DNA of 64,000 bases from Gammaproteobacteria bacterium (GTDB lineage Bacteria > Pseudomonadota > Gammaproteobacteria > Thiohalospirales > Thiohalospiraceae). Numbering within the stretch: position 1 is the first letter of the stretch; each line of letters starts with the position of its first letter. Below the pieces are notes generated by a model. That model did not search any database and was not told the DNA's origin. It saw only the letters and a program-made list of their open reading frames with translations. Positions 53,965 to 63,485 of the stretch are shown here, in pieces. The stretch spans positions 39,395 to 103,394 of the forward strand of contig WFXP01000080.1 in assembly GCA_015490535.1 (NCBI GenBank). Direction: 5' to 3'. The translations under genes were made by a program, and so were the position numbers.

Positions 53965-55149
53965 GTGCTGCAGATCGAGGAGCGCTCGTTTCATCACGGC
54001 ATCGGCCTGTGGCGGCTGGGTTTCCGCCCCTTTTTTCTCGGCGCCGGGATCCTCGCCGTGCTGCTGATGGCTCTCTGGATGGGGCTCTACCTGTTTGGCC
54101 TGGAGCTCGCCCCGGCCGGCTATCCGCCCGTCATCTGGCACGCCCATGAGATGATCTTCGGATATGCCGTGGCGGTGATCGCCGGTTTTCTGCTCACGGC
54201 GGTGAAGAACTGGACCAACGTGCAGACGCTGCATGGTCCCGGCCTGATGGCGCTGTTTCTCCTCTGGGTGCTGGCGCGGCTGGCCCCGTTTCTGTTGCCC
54301 GCGGGGGCGGTGTTCCTGCTGGACGTAGCGTTTCTGCTCTGCCTGGGCGCGGCGCTGCTGCATCCCATAGTCAAGTCCAGGAGCTGGAACCAGCTTGTGG
54401 TGGCGGCCTTGGTGCTCCTGCTGCCGTGCGCCAACATACTGTTCTATCTCGGTCTGACCGGGATCCTTCCGGGAGGCATGCGGCTGGGGCTGTATGCCGG
54501 GCTCTATCTGGTGGTGGCCATGATACTGCTGGTGGGGCGGAGGGTTATTCCCTTTTTCATAGAGCGGGGCTGCGACGGGCCGGTACAGCTTGTCAGCCGG
54601 CCCTGGCTGGATGTCGCCATCGTGGTCAGCTACGGCCTGTTCGTGGTGCTCGAACTGTCCGGTGCGGTTCGGACGGCTGCGTTGCTGGCGGCGCTCCTGG
54701 CGGTTCTGAACACCATCCGGCTGGTGGACTGGCACGCCCGCGGGATCTGGAGAAAGCCGCTGCTCTGGGTTCTCTATGTGGCATATGTATGGATTACCCT
54801 GGGCTTTCTGCTGAAAGCGGTCGCGGCCCTGCCGGGCAGCTCCCCGGTCCTCGCGCTGCATGCCTTTACCGTGGGGGGGATCGGCATGATGACCCTGGGC
54901 ATGATGGCGCGGGTGGCGTTGGGGCACACCGGCAGAAACGTGTTCGATCCTCCCCCCTCGGTCTGGTGGATGTTTCTGCTGCTGCTGGGCGGGGCCGTCT
55001 GCCGGGTGCTGCTCCCCATGCTCTCCATGGAGCACTACACTCTCTGGGTGGCAGCCTCCCAGCTGTTCTGGATGGGCGCATTCGCCCTGTTCGTTTTCGT
55101 CTACGCCCCGATACTGGTCAAGCCGCGCGTCGATGGCAGGTATGGTTGA
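53965..55149 (+). CDS. nnrS: NnrS-family membrane protein
   Basis: 394 aa, about 12 helices. [20 protein letters not shown] near the start, [44 protein letters not shown] and [28 protein letters not shown] are NnrS signatures with the conserved His residues. NnrS is a heme- and copper-containing inner membrane protein that protects against nitric oxide stress. The GTG start follows the bioB stop by three bases and its end overlaps bioF, so it is embedded in the biotin operon. Confidence 0.92.
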   Translation: MLQIEERSFHHGIGLWRLGFRPFFLGAGILAVLLMALWMGLYLFGLELAPAGYPPVIWHAHEMIFGYAVAVIAGFLLTAVKNWTNVQTLHGPGLMALFLLWVLARLAPFLLPAGAVFLLDVAFLLCLGAALLHPIVKSRSWNQLVVAALVLLLPCANILFYLGLTGILPGGMRLGLYAGLYLVVAMILLVGRRVIPFFIERGCDGPVQLVSRPWLDVAIVVSYGLFVVLELSGAVRTAALLAALLAVLNTIRLVDWHARGIWRKPLLWVLYVAYVWITLGFLLKAVAALPGSSPVLALHAFTVGGIGMMTLGMMARVALGHTGRNVFDPPPSVWWMFLLLLGGAVCRVLLPMLSMEHYTLWVAASQLFWMGAFALFVFVYAPILVKPRVDGRYG

Positions 55150-56320
55150 TGCTGCGCGCCGGGATCTGACTGCCACTCTCGCCGCGACCCTGCGGCGTAT
55201 CGAGCGGGATCACCTCTACCGCACCCGCCGCACCCTGGAGACGCCCGCCGGGCCACGGGTGGTGGTGGAGGGCCGGGAGTGCCTCTCCTTCTGCAGCAAC
55301 GACTACCTGGGGCTGGCCAGCCACGGGGAGGTGGTGGCGGCATTTCAGCGCGGGGCCGCGCGCTACGGAGCGGGCAGCTCCGCATCTCACCTGATCTGCG
55401 GCCACTCCGCCGCGCACCACGCCCTGGAGGAGGAGCTGGCGGATTTCCTGGGCAGGGAGCGCGCCCTGCTCTTCTCCACCGGCTACATGGCCAATCTGGG
55501 GGTTGTCTCCGTCCTGTGCGGCCGCGGCGATACGGTGCTGGAGGATCGCCTCAACCATGCATCGTTGCTGGATGCCGCCACCCTCTCCCGCGCGCGGCTG
55601 CGGCGCTACGCCCATGGCGACGCGCGGGATCTGGAGAGCCGGCTGGCCGCCCTCTCCGGGGAGGGGAGGGTGCTGGTGGTCAGCGACGGGGTGTTCAGCA
55701 TGGATGGCGATCTGGCGCCGCTGCCGCAGCTGGCGGATGCGGCCGCGCGGCACGGGGGATGGATGATGGTGGACGATGCTCATGGTGTGGGTGTGGTTGG
55801 GCCGAATGGAGCCGGGACGCTGGAGCGGTTCGGTCTGGATGAGAGCCGGGTGCCGGTGCTGATGGGGACGCTGGGCAAAGCGTTCGGGGTGTTCGGCGCC
55901 TTCGTGGCGGGCAGCGGGGTGCTCATCGAGTCGCTGATCCAGCTGGCGCGCAGCTACATCTATACCACCGCCCTGCCACCGGCGGTGGCCGAGGCGGCGC
56001 GCGCCAGCCTGCGCCTGATCCGGGAGGAGGGGTGGCGCCGGGAGCGGCTGCATGCCCTGGTGCGACGCTTTCGCGAGGGGGCGGCCGGGCTGAATCTGCC
56101 GCTGCTGGAGTCGGATACGCCCATCCAGCCGCTGCTGGTGGAGGAGCCGCAGCGGGCATTGCATCTGGCCGCGGCGCTGCTGGAGCGCAATATTCTGGTA
56201 AGCGCAATCCGGCCGCCCACGGTTCCGGCCGGTGGCGCCCGGCTGCGCGTCACCCTGTCGTCGGCCCACAGTGAGGCGGATCTGGATCTGCTCCTGGATG
56301 CGCTGGGGGAGCTGGTTTGA
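55133..56320 (+). CDS. bioF: 8-amino-7-oxononanoate synthase
   Basis: 395-aa PLP enzyme (KAPA synthase) joining pimeloyl-ACP and alanine. [41 protein letters not shown] and the PLP lysine in [15 protein letters not shown] are present. A second in-frame ATG three codons downstream (55142) is possible. Overlaps nnrS by 17 bases and bioH by four. Confidence 0.95.
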   Translation: MAGMVDAARRDLTATLAATLRRIERDHLYRTRRTLETPAGPRVVVEGRECLSFCSNDYLGLASHGEVVAAFQRGAARYGAGSSASHLICGHSAAHHALEEELADFLGRERALLFSTGYMANLGVVSVLCGRGDTVLEDRLNHASLLDAATLSRARLRRYAHGDARDLESRLAALSGEGRVLVVSDGVFSMDGDLAPLPQLADAAARHGGWMMVDDAHGVGVVGPNGAGTLERFGLDESRVPVLMGTLGKAFGVFGAFVAGSGVLIESLIQLARSYIYTTALPPAVAEAARASLRLIREEGWRRERLHALVRRFREGAAGLNLPLLESDTPIQPLLVEEPQRALHLAAALLERNILVSAIRPPTVPAGGARLRVTLSSAHSEADLDLLLDALGELV

Positions 56321-57084
56321 GACTGCATTCCGAGGCGCGGGGGAGGGGAACCGATCTGCTGATGCTGCATGGCTGGGGGATGCACTCCGCCATGTGGGGA
56401 GACACGGTGGACCGGCTCTCGGAGCGCTACCGGGTTACCACGGTGGATCTGCCCGGCCATGGCCGGAGCGGCCCGGATTGCGGTCCGGCCACGCTGTCCC
56501 GCTGGGCGGCGGCGGTGGCCGAGGTGGCTCCGGAGCGGGCGGTGTGGCTCGGCTGGTCGCTGGGAGGGCTGCTCGCCATGCGGGCGGCGCTGGATTCTCC
56601 GCAGCGGGTGGCGCGCCTGATCCTGGTGGCTGCCAGCGCCTGCTTCGTACGGCGCCCCGGCTGGCCCCATGCCCAGAGCGCCGCGACCCTGCAGGGATTC
56701 GCAGCGGAATTGCAGAAGGACTACCGTTCCCTGCTGACCCGTTTTCTCGCCCTTCAGGTGTGGGGCTGCGTGGATGCACGCCGGCAGGCGCGGGCGCTGC
56801 GCGAGGCCCTGTCTCTTCGGGGAGAACCGGAGCGGGGGGCTCTGGAGGCCGGGCTGGCCATGCTGCGGGAGAGCGATCTGCGCGAAGAGCTGCCGGAGGT
56901 GGCCTGCCCCGTGCTGCTGATCTCCGGGCAGAGGGATACCCTGGTTCCACCGGCGGCCGCGCGGCGCATGGCCGGCATGCTGCCGGATGCCCGCCTGGAG
57001 ATCCTTGCGGGGGCGGGTCACGCCCCTTTCCTGGCGCAAGGGGAGCGCTTTCGGCAGCTGATCGGGGAGTTTCTCGATGGATGA
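56317..57084 (+). CDS. bioH: pimeloyl-ACP methyl ester esterase
   Basis: 255-aa alpha/beta hydrolase. [15 protein letters not shown], nucleophile elbow GWSLGG, Asp in [10 protein letters not shown] and His in GAGHAPFL form the expected catalytic set. It hydrolyses the methyl ester of pimeloyl-ACP, ending the BioC shielding cycle. The start is TTG overlapping the bioF stop (TTGA). Confidence 0.92.
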   Translation: MRLHSEARGRGTDLLMLHGWGMHSAMWGDTVDRLSERYRVTTVDLPGHGRSGPDCGPATLSRWAAAVAEVAPERAVWLGWSLGGLLAMRAALDSPQRVARLILVAASACFVRRPGWPHAQSAATLQGFAAELQKDYRSLLTRFLALQVWGCVDARRQARALREALSLRGEPERGALEAGLAMLRESDLREELPEVACPVLLISGQRDTLVPPAAARRMAGMLPDARLEILAGAGHAPFLAQGERFRQLIGEFLDG

Positions 57085-57976
57085 CAGGTACCGGCTGGAC
57101 AAGGAGCGCATCCGGAGATCCTTCGACCGGGCCGCGGCGTGTTACGACGAGGTGGCGGTGCTGCAGCGCGAGGTGGGGGAGCGCATGCTGGATCGCATGG
57201 AGCTGATCCGCTTGTGCCCGCGCCGTATCCTGGATATCGGCGCCGGTACCGGTTACTGCAGCCATCTGCTCCGCAGGCGCTACCCCAGGGCGGAGCTGAT
57301 CTCCGCGGATCTGGCGCCCGCCATGGTGGTGCGGGCGGCGGAGCGGGCGACGGTATGGGAGCGCCTGCTGGGGCGGCACCATTTCGTGGTGGCGGACATG
57401 GAGCAGCTGCCTGTCGCCGACGGCAGCGTGGATCTGCTGTTCTCCAACCTCACGCTGCAGTGGTGCCCCGCCCCGGAGCGGGCCTTCGGCGAGCTGCGCC
57501 GGGTGTTGCGGCCGGGTGGCCTGCTGATGTTCACCACCTTCGGGCCGGATACCCTCAGGGAGCTGCGTCTCTGCTGGGGGGAGGTGGATGGATATACCCA
57601 TGTGAGCGCGTTTGCGGAGATGCAACGGGTGGGGGATCTGCTGCTCGAGAGCCGCTTCGCCGATCCGGTGGTGGACAGCGAAACCTTCACCCTGACCTAC
57701 GCCAAGGTTCGGGATCTGATGCGTGATCTGAAGATGCTGGGGGCGCACAATGCCACCGCCGGACGGCAGCGCGGCCTCACCGGCAAGGGGAGATTCGCCG
57801 CGCTGGTGGATGCCTATGAGGGCTGGCGCCGGGATGGCGTGCTGCCCGCCACCTACGAGGTCATATACGGTCACGCCTGGGCGCCGGAGCCGGGCGTGGC
57901 GCAGCGCGCCGGGAAGCAGCGGGATGCCATACCGCTGGCGCAGCTGCGCACCGCCCTTGGGAGGCGCCGTCCGTGA
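57077..57976 (+). CDS. bioC: malonyl-ACP O-methyltransferase
   Basis: 299-aa SAM-dependent methyltransferase. RIRRSFDRAAACYDEVAVLQREVGERML at the start, SAM site ILDIGAGTGYCSHLL, and SNLTLQWCPAPERAFGELRRVLRPGG are BioC hallmarks. It starts pimelate synthesis by methylating malonyl-ACP. Overlaps bioH by eight bases and bioD by four. Confidence 0.94.
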   Translation: MDDRYRLDKERIRRSFDRAAACYDEVAVLQREVGERMLDRMELIRLCPRRILDIGAGTGYCSHLLRRRYPRAELISADLAPAMVVRAAERATVWERLLGRHHFVVADMEQLPVADGSVDLLFSNLTLQWCPAPERAFGELRRVLRPGGLLMFTTFGPDTLRELRLCWGEVDGYTHVSAFAEMQRVGDLLLESRFADPVVDSETFTLTYAKVRDLMRDLKMLGAHNATAGRQRGLTGKGRFAALVDAYEGWRRDGVLPATYEVIYGHAWAPEPGVAQRAGKQRDAIPLAQLRTALGRRRP

Positions 57977-58680
57977 AGGGGGTGTTTGTCACCGGCACCG
58001 ACACGGGGGTGGGCAAGACCCTGGTTTCATGTGCGCTGCTGGCGGGATTCCGGAGGGCCGGGCTGCGCACCGCCGCCATGAAGCCGGTGGCCAGCGGCAG
58101 CGAACCCACGCGGTTAGGCCTGCGCAACAGGGATGCCCTGCAGCTCGCGGTCCACAGCGACTGCGATTTTCCCTACGAAGTGGTGAATCCCTATACCTTC
58201 CGGCCGGCCATAGCCCCCCACATCGCCGCCGCCCGGGAGGGGGTGGTCATCGATCCGCGCCGGATAGAGAGGCTGTACCGCCGCATCTCCAGCGGTTCCG
58301 ACATCTGTGTCGTGGAGGGGGCCGGCGGCTGGCTGGTGCCGCTGAATGAAACCGAAACCATGGCGGATCTGGCGGTCCGGCTCGGTTTGCCCGTGGTGCT
58401 GGTGGTGGGGATGCGGCTCGGCTGCCTCAACCACGCCCTGCTGACGGTGCAGAGCATCGCGGCCCACGGCGTCCCGCTGGCGGGCTGGATAGCCAACATG
58501 GCGCAGCCCCGCATGGAGTGTGCGGAGGAGAATCTGGAGACCCTGTGCCGGATGCTTCCGGGCCGTTTTCTGGGGAGCGTGCCCCATCTTCCCGGAGGGG
58601 TGGCGGAGCAGGTGAGCGAGTCGCTCGATATCGGAGCGGTGCTGGCGCCGCTCTCCCTGGGTGGGAAGCAGAAAGGCTGA
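57973..58680 (+). CDS. bioD: dethiobiotin synthetase
   Basis: 235 aa. P-loop FVTGTDTGVGKTLVS, MKPVASG, VEGAGGWLVPLNE are the family motifs. It forms the ureido ring of dethiobiotin with ATP and CO2. GTG start overlapping the bioC stop (GTGA). Last gene of the biotin run; bioA is not present here. Confidence 0.94.
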   Translation: MKGVFVTGTDTGVGKTLVSCALLAGFRRAGLRTAAMKPVASGSEPTRLGLRNRDALQLAVHSDCDFPYEVVNPYTFRPAIAPHIAAAREGVVIDPRRIERLYRRISSGSDICVVEGAGGWLVPLNETETMADLAVRLGLPVVLVVGMRLGCLNHALLTVQSIAAHGVPLAGWIANMAQPRMECAEENLETLCRMLPGRFLGSVPHLPGGVAEQVSESLDIGAVLAPLSLGGKQKG

Positions 58681-58716
58681 ACGGCAATGGCTTATTTACA
58701 AAACCGGCAAGTTTTC

Positions 58717-58730
58717 TTGAATTATGTCAA
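58717..58730 (+). promoter_or_regulatory. FNR-type box upstream of ccoNOQP
   Basis: TTGAATTATGTCAA contains TTGA-N6-TCAA. It is 180 bp upstream of the ccoN start codon in a 216-bp intergenic region; cbb3 operons are commonly FNR/ANR controlled. The -10 is not clear (AGACAT or similar 22 bp downstream). Confidence 0.65.
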
Positions 58731-58797
58731 ATACCACACTTGTCATGCCATTAGACATTAACTACCATAACAGCCGTATCACTAAGTAGAGGGCCGG

Positions 58798-58860
58798 CAC
58801 CCGAAAAAGTTCCCCACCTGGATCATTCATGCTCGAGTGCAGGCGGTGTTTTTTCGGGTG
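58798..58860 (+). promoter_or_regulatory. long-loop hairpin in the ccoN leader
   Basis: CACCCGAAAAA pairs with TTTTTCGGGTG (11 bp) around a ~40-nt loop, ending 36 bp before the ccoN start. Could terminate read-through from bioD or shape the ccoN 5' UTR. Confidence 0.45.
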
Positions 58861-58896
58861 ATCGGCGCCATTTTCTAGAAACGGAGGAGACTACTC

Positions 58897-60312
58897 GTGG
58901 AAGCGACAGAGAAATATCATTTCGATGTCGTCAGATGGTTCACCATCATGGCGGTCGTCTATTTGGTTGTGGGTACCCTGGTGGGTGTCCTCATTGCCGC
59001 GCAGCTGGCATGGCCGGTGTTGAACTTCGACATCGCCGAGTTGACTTTCGGCCGGTTGCGTCCGCTGCACACCAACGCGGTGATCTTTGCCTTCGGTGGC
59101 TGCGCGCTGATGGCAACCGCGTTCTACACTGTGCAACGCACCTGCGGGGTTCCACTATGGAGCAACAAGCTGGCGTGGTTCACCTTCTTCCTGTGGAACT
59201 TCATCATAGTCTCGGCGGTTATCACCCTGCCCCTGGGTCTCACCCAGGGCAAGGAGTACGCAGAGCTGGAGTGGCCGCTTGATCTGCTGATTGCGGTGGC
59301 ATGGCTCTGTTACTCGTTCAACTTCGTGATGACCATCGCCAAGCGCAAGACCTCCCATATCTACGTCTCCAACTGGTTCTTCCTGGGCATGATGGTGATG
59401 ATCACCTACCTCCACGTGGTCAACAGCCTGGCGATCCCGGTGAGCCTGTTCAAGTCCTACTCCGTGTTTTCCGGGGTGCAGGATGCGATGATCCAGTGGT
59501 GGTGGGGCCACAACGCGGTGGGCTACTATCTGACCGCCGGCTTCCTGGGCATTATGTACTACTTCGTGCCCAAGCAGGCCAACCGGCCGGTGTTCTCCTA
59601 CCGCCTCTCGGTTATCCACTTCTGGGCACTCATGTTCGGCTACGTATGGCTGGGAGCCCATCACCTGCAGTACACCGCCCTGCCTGACTGGACCGGTTCC
59701 CTGGGGGCCGCCATCTCCCTGGCCATGATCATCCCCTCCTGGGGTGGCGCGGTGAACGGCATGATGACCCTCTCCGGTGCCTGGGACAAGCTGCGCACCG
59801 ACTACGTGCTGCGTTTCCTGGTGATGTCCCTGGCCTTCTACGCCATGTCCACTTTCGAAGGGCCGGTGATGTCCTCCAAGACCGTCAACGCCCTCTCCCA
59901 CTACACCGACTGGACCATCGGCCATGTGCACTCCGGGGCCCTGGGGTGGGTTGTGATGGTTGCGGCCGGAGCCATCTACCATATGGTGATGAAGCTGTGG
60001 AACACCGAGATGTACTCCGCCAAGCTGGTCAACCTGCACTTCTGGCTGGCCACCATAGGCGCGGTGATCTACATCGTGGCCATGTGGGTTTCCGGTATCA
60101 TGCAGGGCCTGATGTGGCGCGACTATGACGCCTTCGGTACCCTGAGCTACACCTTCGCCGAGTCCGTTGCGGCCATGCATCCCTACTATGTGATGCGTGC
60201 GGTCGGGGGTGCCATTTACTGGTTGGGCGGTGCGATCATGCTGTTCAATATCGTCATGACCATCCGCATGGCCAGCGCAACCCGTGGTGTCGGCGCCCCG
60301 GCAAGGGCGTGA
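58897..60312 (+). CDS. ccoN: cbb3-type cytochrome c oxidase subunit I
   Basis: 471 aa, 12 helices. [19 protein letters not shown] (low-spin heme His), [18 protein letters not shown] (CuB His and the C-type motif), [14 protein letters not shown] (His pair) and [13 protein letters not shown] (heme ligands) mark a canonical CcoN, a high-affinity O2 reductase. The start is GTG with CGGAGGAG upstream. In contrast to the two other HCO genes of the window its active-site motifs are normal. Confidence 0.97.
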   Translation: MEATEKYHFDVVRWFTIMAVVYLVVGTLVGVLIAAQLAWPVLNFDIAELTFGRLRPLHTNAVIFAFGGCALMATAFYTVQRTCGVPLWSNKLAWFTFFLWNFIIVSAVITLPLGLTQGKEYAELEWPLDLLIAVAWLCYSFNFVMTIAKRKTSHIYVSNWFFLGMMVMITYLHVVNSLAIPVSLFKSYSVFSGVQDAMIQWWWGHNAVGYYLTAGFLGIMYYFVPKQANRPVFSYRLSVIHFWALMFGYVWLGAHHLQYTALPDWTGSLGAAISLAMIIPSWGGAVNGMMTLSGAWDKLRTDYVLRFLVMSLAFYAMSTFEGPVMSSKTVNALSHYTDWTIGHVHSGALGWVVMVAAGAIYHMVMKLWNTEMYSAKLVNLHFWLATIGAVIYIVAMWVSGIMQGLMWRDYDAFGTLSYTFAESVAAMHPYYVMRAVGGAIYWLGGAIMLFNIVMTIRMASATRGVGAPARA

Positions 60313-60332
60313 TGGCGAGGAGGAGTAGAACG

Positions 60333-61058
60333 ATGTCAGACAGAACCCATTCAACAAAACTTCAGGACAAGATCGAGAGCAATGTCTTTGTCATGTTTCT
60401 CATGCTGGCCATACTGCTCTCGGTTGGTGGTCTCGTGGAGATCGTGCCCCTCTTCTACCTTAAGGGGACCATGGAGCACAACCAGCATCCCGAGATCGTG
60501 TGGCAACGCAAGCCGGGGCAGACCCTTGCAGACTGGAAGCCGGGGGACGGAATCCGTCCCTACACCGCGCTGGAACTGATGGGGAGGGAGGTATATATCA
60601 GGGAGGGGTGCTATCTCTGCCACTCCCAGATGATCCGTCCGTTCCGGGATGAGAAGGAGCGTTACGGGCACTACTCGTTGGCGTCCGAATCCATGTACGA
60701 TCATCCATTCCAGTGGGGCTCCAAGCGCACCGGTCCCGACCTGGCCCGGGTGGGTGGCAAGTACTCCGACGAGTGGCAGCGCCAGCACCTGATCGCGCCG
60801 CGCTCCCTGGTGCCGGAGTCGGTCATGCCCAACTACCCGTGGCTGGCGGAGAGGATGGTTGATGGTCAGAGGGCGGTGAAGACGGTGGCCGCCATGGCCA
60901 CTCTCGGGGTCCCCTATACCGCCGACGACTATGGCGCCGATTTCAGCGGCGCCGCGGCCGAGGTGGAGGGCAAGACCGAGCTGGATGCGATTGTGGCATA
61001 CCTGCAGGTGCTGGGAACCATGGTGAGCTTCGAAGAAGGCGTGGATTATCGTGAGTAG
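60333..61058 (+). CDS. ccoO: cbb3-type cytochrome c oxidase subunit II
   Basis: 241-aa membrane-anchored mono-heme cytochrome c: helix [50 protein letters not shown] with heme CYLCH, and [26 protein letters not shown]. The ATG at 60333 is preferred because AGGAGGAG lies just upstream; in-frame GTG/ATG codons at 60309/60312 overlap ccoN. Confidence 0.95.
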   Translation: MSDRTHSTKLQDKIESNVFVMFLMLAILLSVGGLVEIVPLFYLKGTMEHNQHPEIVWQRKPGQTLADWKPGDGIRPYTALELMGREVYIREGCYLCHSQMIRPFRDEKERYGHYSLASESMYDHPFQWGSKRTGPDLARVGGKYSDEWQRQHLIAPRSLVPESVMPNYPWLAERMVDGQRAVKTVAAMATLGVPYTADDYGADFSGAAAEVEGKTELDAIVAYLQVLGTMVSFEEGVDYRE

Positions 61059-61257
61059 TCTGGCGGAGTACTTTCATACGGATTGGGCGGCCCTGACCCT
61101 GAACGACTGGATAGGTCTGGTCACGACGGTGGTCGTCTTTATCCTGATGATAGTAGCGTACATTTACGTGTTTCATCCCGCGAATCGGGAGTATCTGGAA
61201 GCGAAGAAAAACATCCCGCTGGATGAAAGCCGTTTCGAATCGGAGGAAAAGAGATGA
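61051..61257 (+). CDS. ccoQ: cbb3-type oxidase CcoQ-like subunit
   Basis: 68 aa with one helix ([22 protein letters not shown]) followed by [18 protein letters not shown], the usual CcoQ/FixQ layout, stabilising the complex. GTG start overlapping the ccoO end; its stop overlaps the ccoP ATG. Confidence 0.9.
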   Translation: MSSLAEYFHTDWAALTLNDWIGLVTTVVVFILMIVAYIYVFHPANREYLEAKKNIPLDESRFESEEKR

Positions 61258-62111
61258 GTGAAAAAACCAATCCGTACAAAGTTCCCACTACCGGGCATGT
61301 ATGGGACGACAATCTGGCCGAGTTGCTGAATGAACCACCCAAGTGGTGGATGATCGGTTTCTGGGCCAGCATTGTGATGGTGGTTGTCTACTTCGTGATG
61401 TATCCTTCCATACCTTTGGTGAACAGCCATTTCAAGGGGATCATAGGCTGGACCTCCATCAAGGAGCTGAAGGAGGACATGCAGGCTATCGAGAGGTCCA
61501 GAGCCAAGTATGAAAACCGCCTGTCGGGCATGTCCGCGGCAGCCATTCTGGCCGACGACGAGCTGACCCAGTATGTGGTCCGTTCCGCCAAGGTGCTGTT
61601 TGGCGACAACTGTGCGGGATGTCACGGCACGGGAGGTGCGGGGAACCCCAATTTCCCGGTGCTGGTGGACGATGACTGGCTCTACGGAGGCAAGATCGAG
61701 GATATCGTGACAAGCATCGCCAACGGCAGGCGTGGCAACATGCCGGCCCATGCAGGCACGCTGAGCGAGCAGGAGATCGCGGATCTTGCCAAGCATGTCA
61801 AGGCGCTGAGCGAAGGGGGGGAGTATGCCCCGGGCAAGGAGCTCTATTCCGGGAAGGGGAAATGCTTTGCCTGCCACGGACCGGAAGGAAAGGGGATGAC
61901 CGCCCTGGGGGCTGCCAATCTTACCGATGGCATTTGGCGCTTCTCTCCCGGCACCGAGGAGGCGATAGCCTATACCATTGCCCATGGTGTCAATGATCAA
62001 AAAGATCCGAAGACGCGTAACGCTGTAATGCCGAAGTTCAGTGGCAAGATGAGTGAAACCGACATCAACAAGCTGGCGGTTTATGTCTATAAACTGGGCG
62101 GGGGGCAGTGA
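61254..62111 (+). CDS. ccoP: cbb3-type cytochrome c oxidase subunit III
   Basis: 285-aa di-heme cytochrome. GHVWDDNLAELLNEPPKWW at the N-terminus, one helix, then heme sites CAGCH and CFACH. It accepts electrons from soluble cytochrome c and passes them to CcoO. Full length, fourth gene of ccoNOQP with a four-base overlap to ccoQ. Confidence 0.96.
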   Translation: MSEKTNPYKVPTTGHVWDDNLAELLNEPPKWWMIGFWASIVMVVVYFVMYPSIPLVNSHFKGIIGWTSIKELKEDMQAIERSRAKYENRLSGMSAAAILADDELTQYVVRSAKVLFGDNCAGCHGTGGAGNPNFPVLVDDDWLYGGKIEDIVTSIANGRRGNMPAHAGTLSEQEIADLAKHVKALSEGGEYAPGKELYSGKGKCFACHGPEGKGMTALGAANLTDGIWRFSPGTEEAIAYTIAHGVNDQKDPKTRNAVMPKFSGKMSETDINKLAVYVYKLGGGQ

Positions 62112-62216
62112 CGCATCCCGGTGCACGGTTACACTCACAAGCAGGCAGGGTACGAATCGCCGGGGCGGTTGAGTTTCGCCCCGGCGGATGCACACAAACA
62201 TTGAAAGGGGTTGGCT

Positions 62217-62330
62217 ATGGATGCAGTCGTTATTGGCTCTATTCTTACAGTAGTAGTATCGATAGTAATAGTTGTCGTGCTTGCGGTCAGAATAATGAAA
62301 TTGATCAATACAACTCACTCTGAAGATTGA
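62217..62330 (+). CDS. 37-aa single-helix membrane peptide, possible cbb3 accessory subunit
   Basis: MDAVVIGSILTVVVSIVIVV then a short basic and polar tail (RIMKLINTTHSED). GAAAGGGG is a good ribosome site just upstream. It lies about 105 bp after ccoP and directly before a strong terminator, so it is transcribed with ccoNOQP. In Pseudomonas a similar-sized single-helix CcoM subunit belongs to cbb3; I infer a comparable role, not proven by sequence. Confidence 0.55.
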   Translation: MDAVVIGSILTVVVSIVIVVVLAVRIMKLINTTHSED

Positions 62331-62363
62331 TACGCCTCTGTTGTGAGCGGGTATTGAACGGAG

Positions 62364-62393
62364 AAAAAGGGGGAGGAGACTCCCCCTTTTTTT
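62364..62393 (+). terminator. intrinsic terminator of the ccoNOQP operon
   Basis: AAAAAGGGGGAG pairs with CTCCCCCTTTTT around loop GAGA, followed by further T residues. A textbook Rho-independent terminator. Confidence 0.9.
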
Positions 62394-62510
62394 GTGCCGG
62401 CCGGTTGGCGTGGCTTCAACCCCGCCAGTGCAACAACTGGATTGATGACAAAAAAATCCGATCCTGATATGGCTCTTCAGCATGGTATGAGATAGTTAGG
62501 ATTTCCACCA

Positions 62511-62927
62511 ATGAAGATGATAGAAAAAGAAGCGGCGTTAGCTTCCCAAGAATGGAGTCACTGGTCTAAATGCTGGCGCATCTATCTTGTTGTGTTTGGT
62601 TTTGCCACTATGCTTTTTTTAATTGTGACTGATACCGCAATATTTAAAATAACAATCATTAGTGTTATGGCAGGAATTTCAGCGTTTCTTCGTGAGCTGT
62701 CAAGTATATATGGGCGACAAATGTACAGCTTCATTGCTACTTTAGGCGTTATGGTGCCAATTATACTGTTAGCTCCAGATGTAAAAGATAGTGGTGGTGT
62801 TTGGGTTCTGTTGTTATCGGTGTCAATAGTTGGGACAACCATTGCCCTATTATATGGAATTATTGGCAGATATATTAATCCTAACAATAGGCTCCAAGGG
62901 ACGTCGGCGCTATCCCGCCGCCCCTGA
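62511..62927 (+). CDS. AT-rich hypothetical membrane protein
   Basis: 138 aa with four hydrophobic segments (IYLVVFGFATMLFLIVTD, FKITIISVMAGISAFL, FIATLGVMVPIILLAPD, LLLSVSIVGTTIALLYGII). Base and codon use are strikingly AT-rich compared with the neighbours, suggesting recent transfer. The last residues (NNRLQGTSALSRRP) resemble a short tail found on many unrelated hypothetical proteins and may come from a repeat at the gene end. An R element starts about 15 bp after the stop. Function unknown. Confidence 0.55.
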   Translation: MKMIEKEAALASQEWSHWSKCWRIYLVVFGFATMLFLIVTDTAIFKITIISVMAGISAFLRELSSIYGRQMYSFIATLGVMVPIILLAPDVKDSGGVWVLLLSVSIVGTTIALLYGIIGRYINPNNRLQGTSALSRRP

Positions 62928-62941
62928 GCCTTGCGTTCGGT

Positions 62942-63355
62942 GGGTATCCCCCAAATCGTGGGTAAAATGGTGGTAACTATTCAGCTCACCCCTGAAATCC
63001 GCCATTTCTGCGTTGCAAAATGGTCATTTACCCTCGTAAACTCCCATTTTTCGCCTTGAACTGACCAATTTCAGGGGTGATCTGAACAGTTACCAGCCTG
63101 TTTTAAATGCTGAATAGTTACAAATGGTGCATCATCCTTGACGGGCGGAACGCACGCCACATACTCGGGTAGCCGGAAGAGGATTGGGGAAGTCTGGCTG
63201 GAGATCACCGGAATATCCACTAGCTGCGCGAATTGCAAGTGATCCGGCCAATTCCAAAGTGTCCCCAATCCCCTTCCGCCGACCATTCTCTCGGGCGTGC
63301 ATTCCGCCCGTCAAGGATGATGCACCATTTTACCCACACGATTTGGGGAAGGCCC
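62942..63355. repeat. R-family palindromic element, copy 7, split by an S element
   Basis: Left arm CCCCCAAATCGTGGGTAAAA, right arm ATTTTACCCACACGATTTGG with inner CGTCAAGGATGATGCACC. Removing the 149-bp S insertion and one 8-bp duplication restores a continuous R element of about 257 bp. Confidence 0.85.
62973..63121. repeat. S-family mobile element, copy 4, inserted in R7 with 8-bp duplication
   Basis: 149 bp with perfect ends GTAACTATTCAGC and GCTGAATAGTTAC. AAATGGTG occurs on both sides (62965-62972 and 63122-63129). This is direct proof of transposition into an R element and shows the S family was active after R7 inserted. Confidence 0.92.
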
Positions 63356-63361
63356 GGTTCG

Positions 63362-63485
63362 GCAACTGTTCAGGTCGCCCCGGAAATTGGTCGGTTCAAG
63401 GCGGAAAATGTGAGTTTACGAGGGTAAATAACCAGCTTTTTTCTACGCAGGAACGGTGTATTTCAGGGGCGAGCTGAATTGTTGC
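63362..63485. repeat. S-family element, copy 5 (short form)
   Basis: 124 bp from GCAACTGTTCAGGTCGCC to GGGGCGAGCTGAATTGTTGC, same orientation as S3. Diverged ends (GCAAC/GTTGC) but internally consistent with each other. It abuts the right end of R7 by six bases. Confidence 0.75.
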
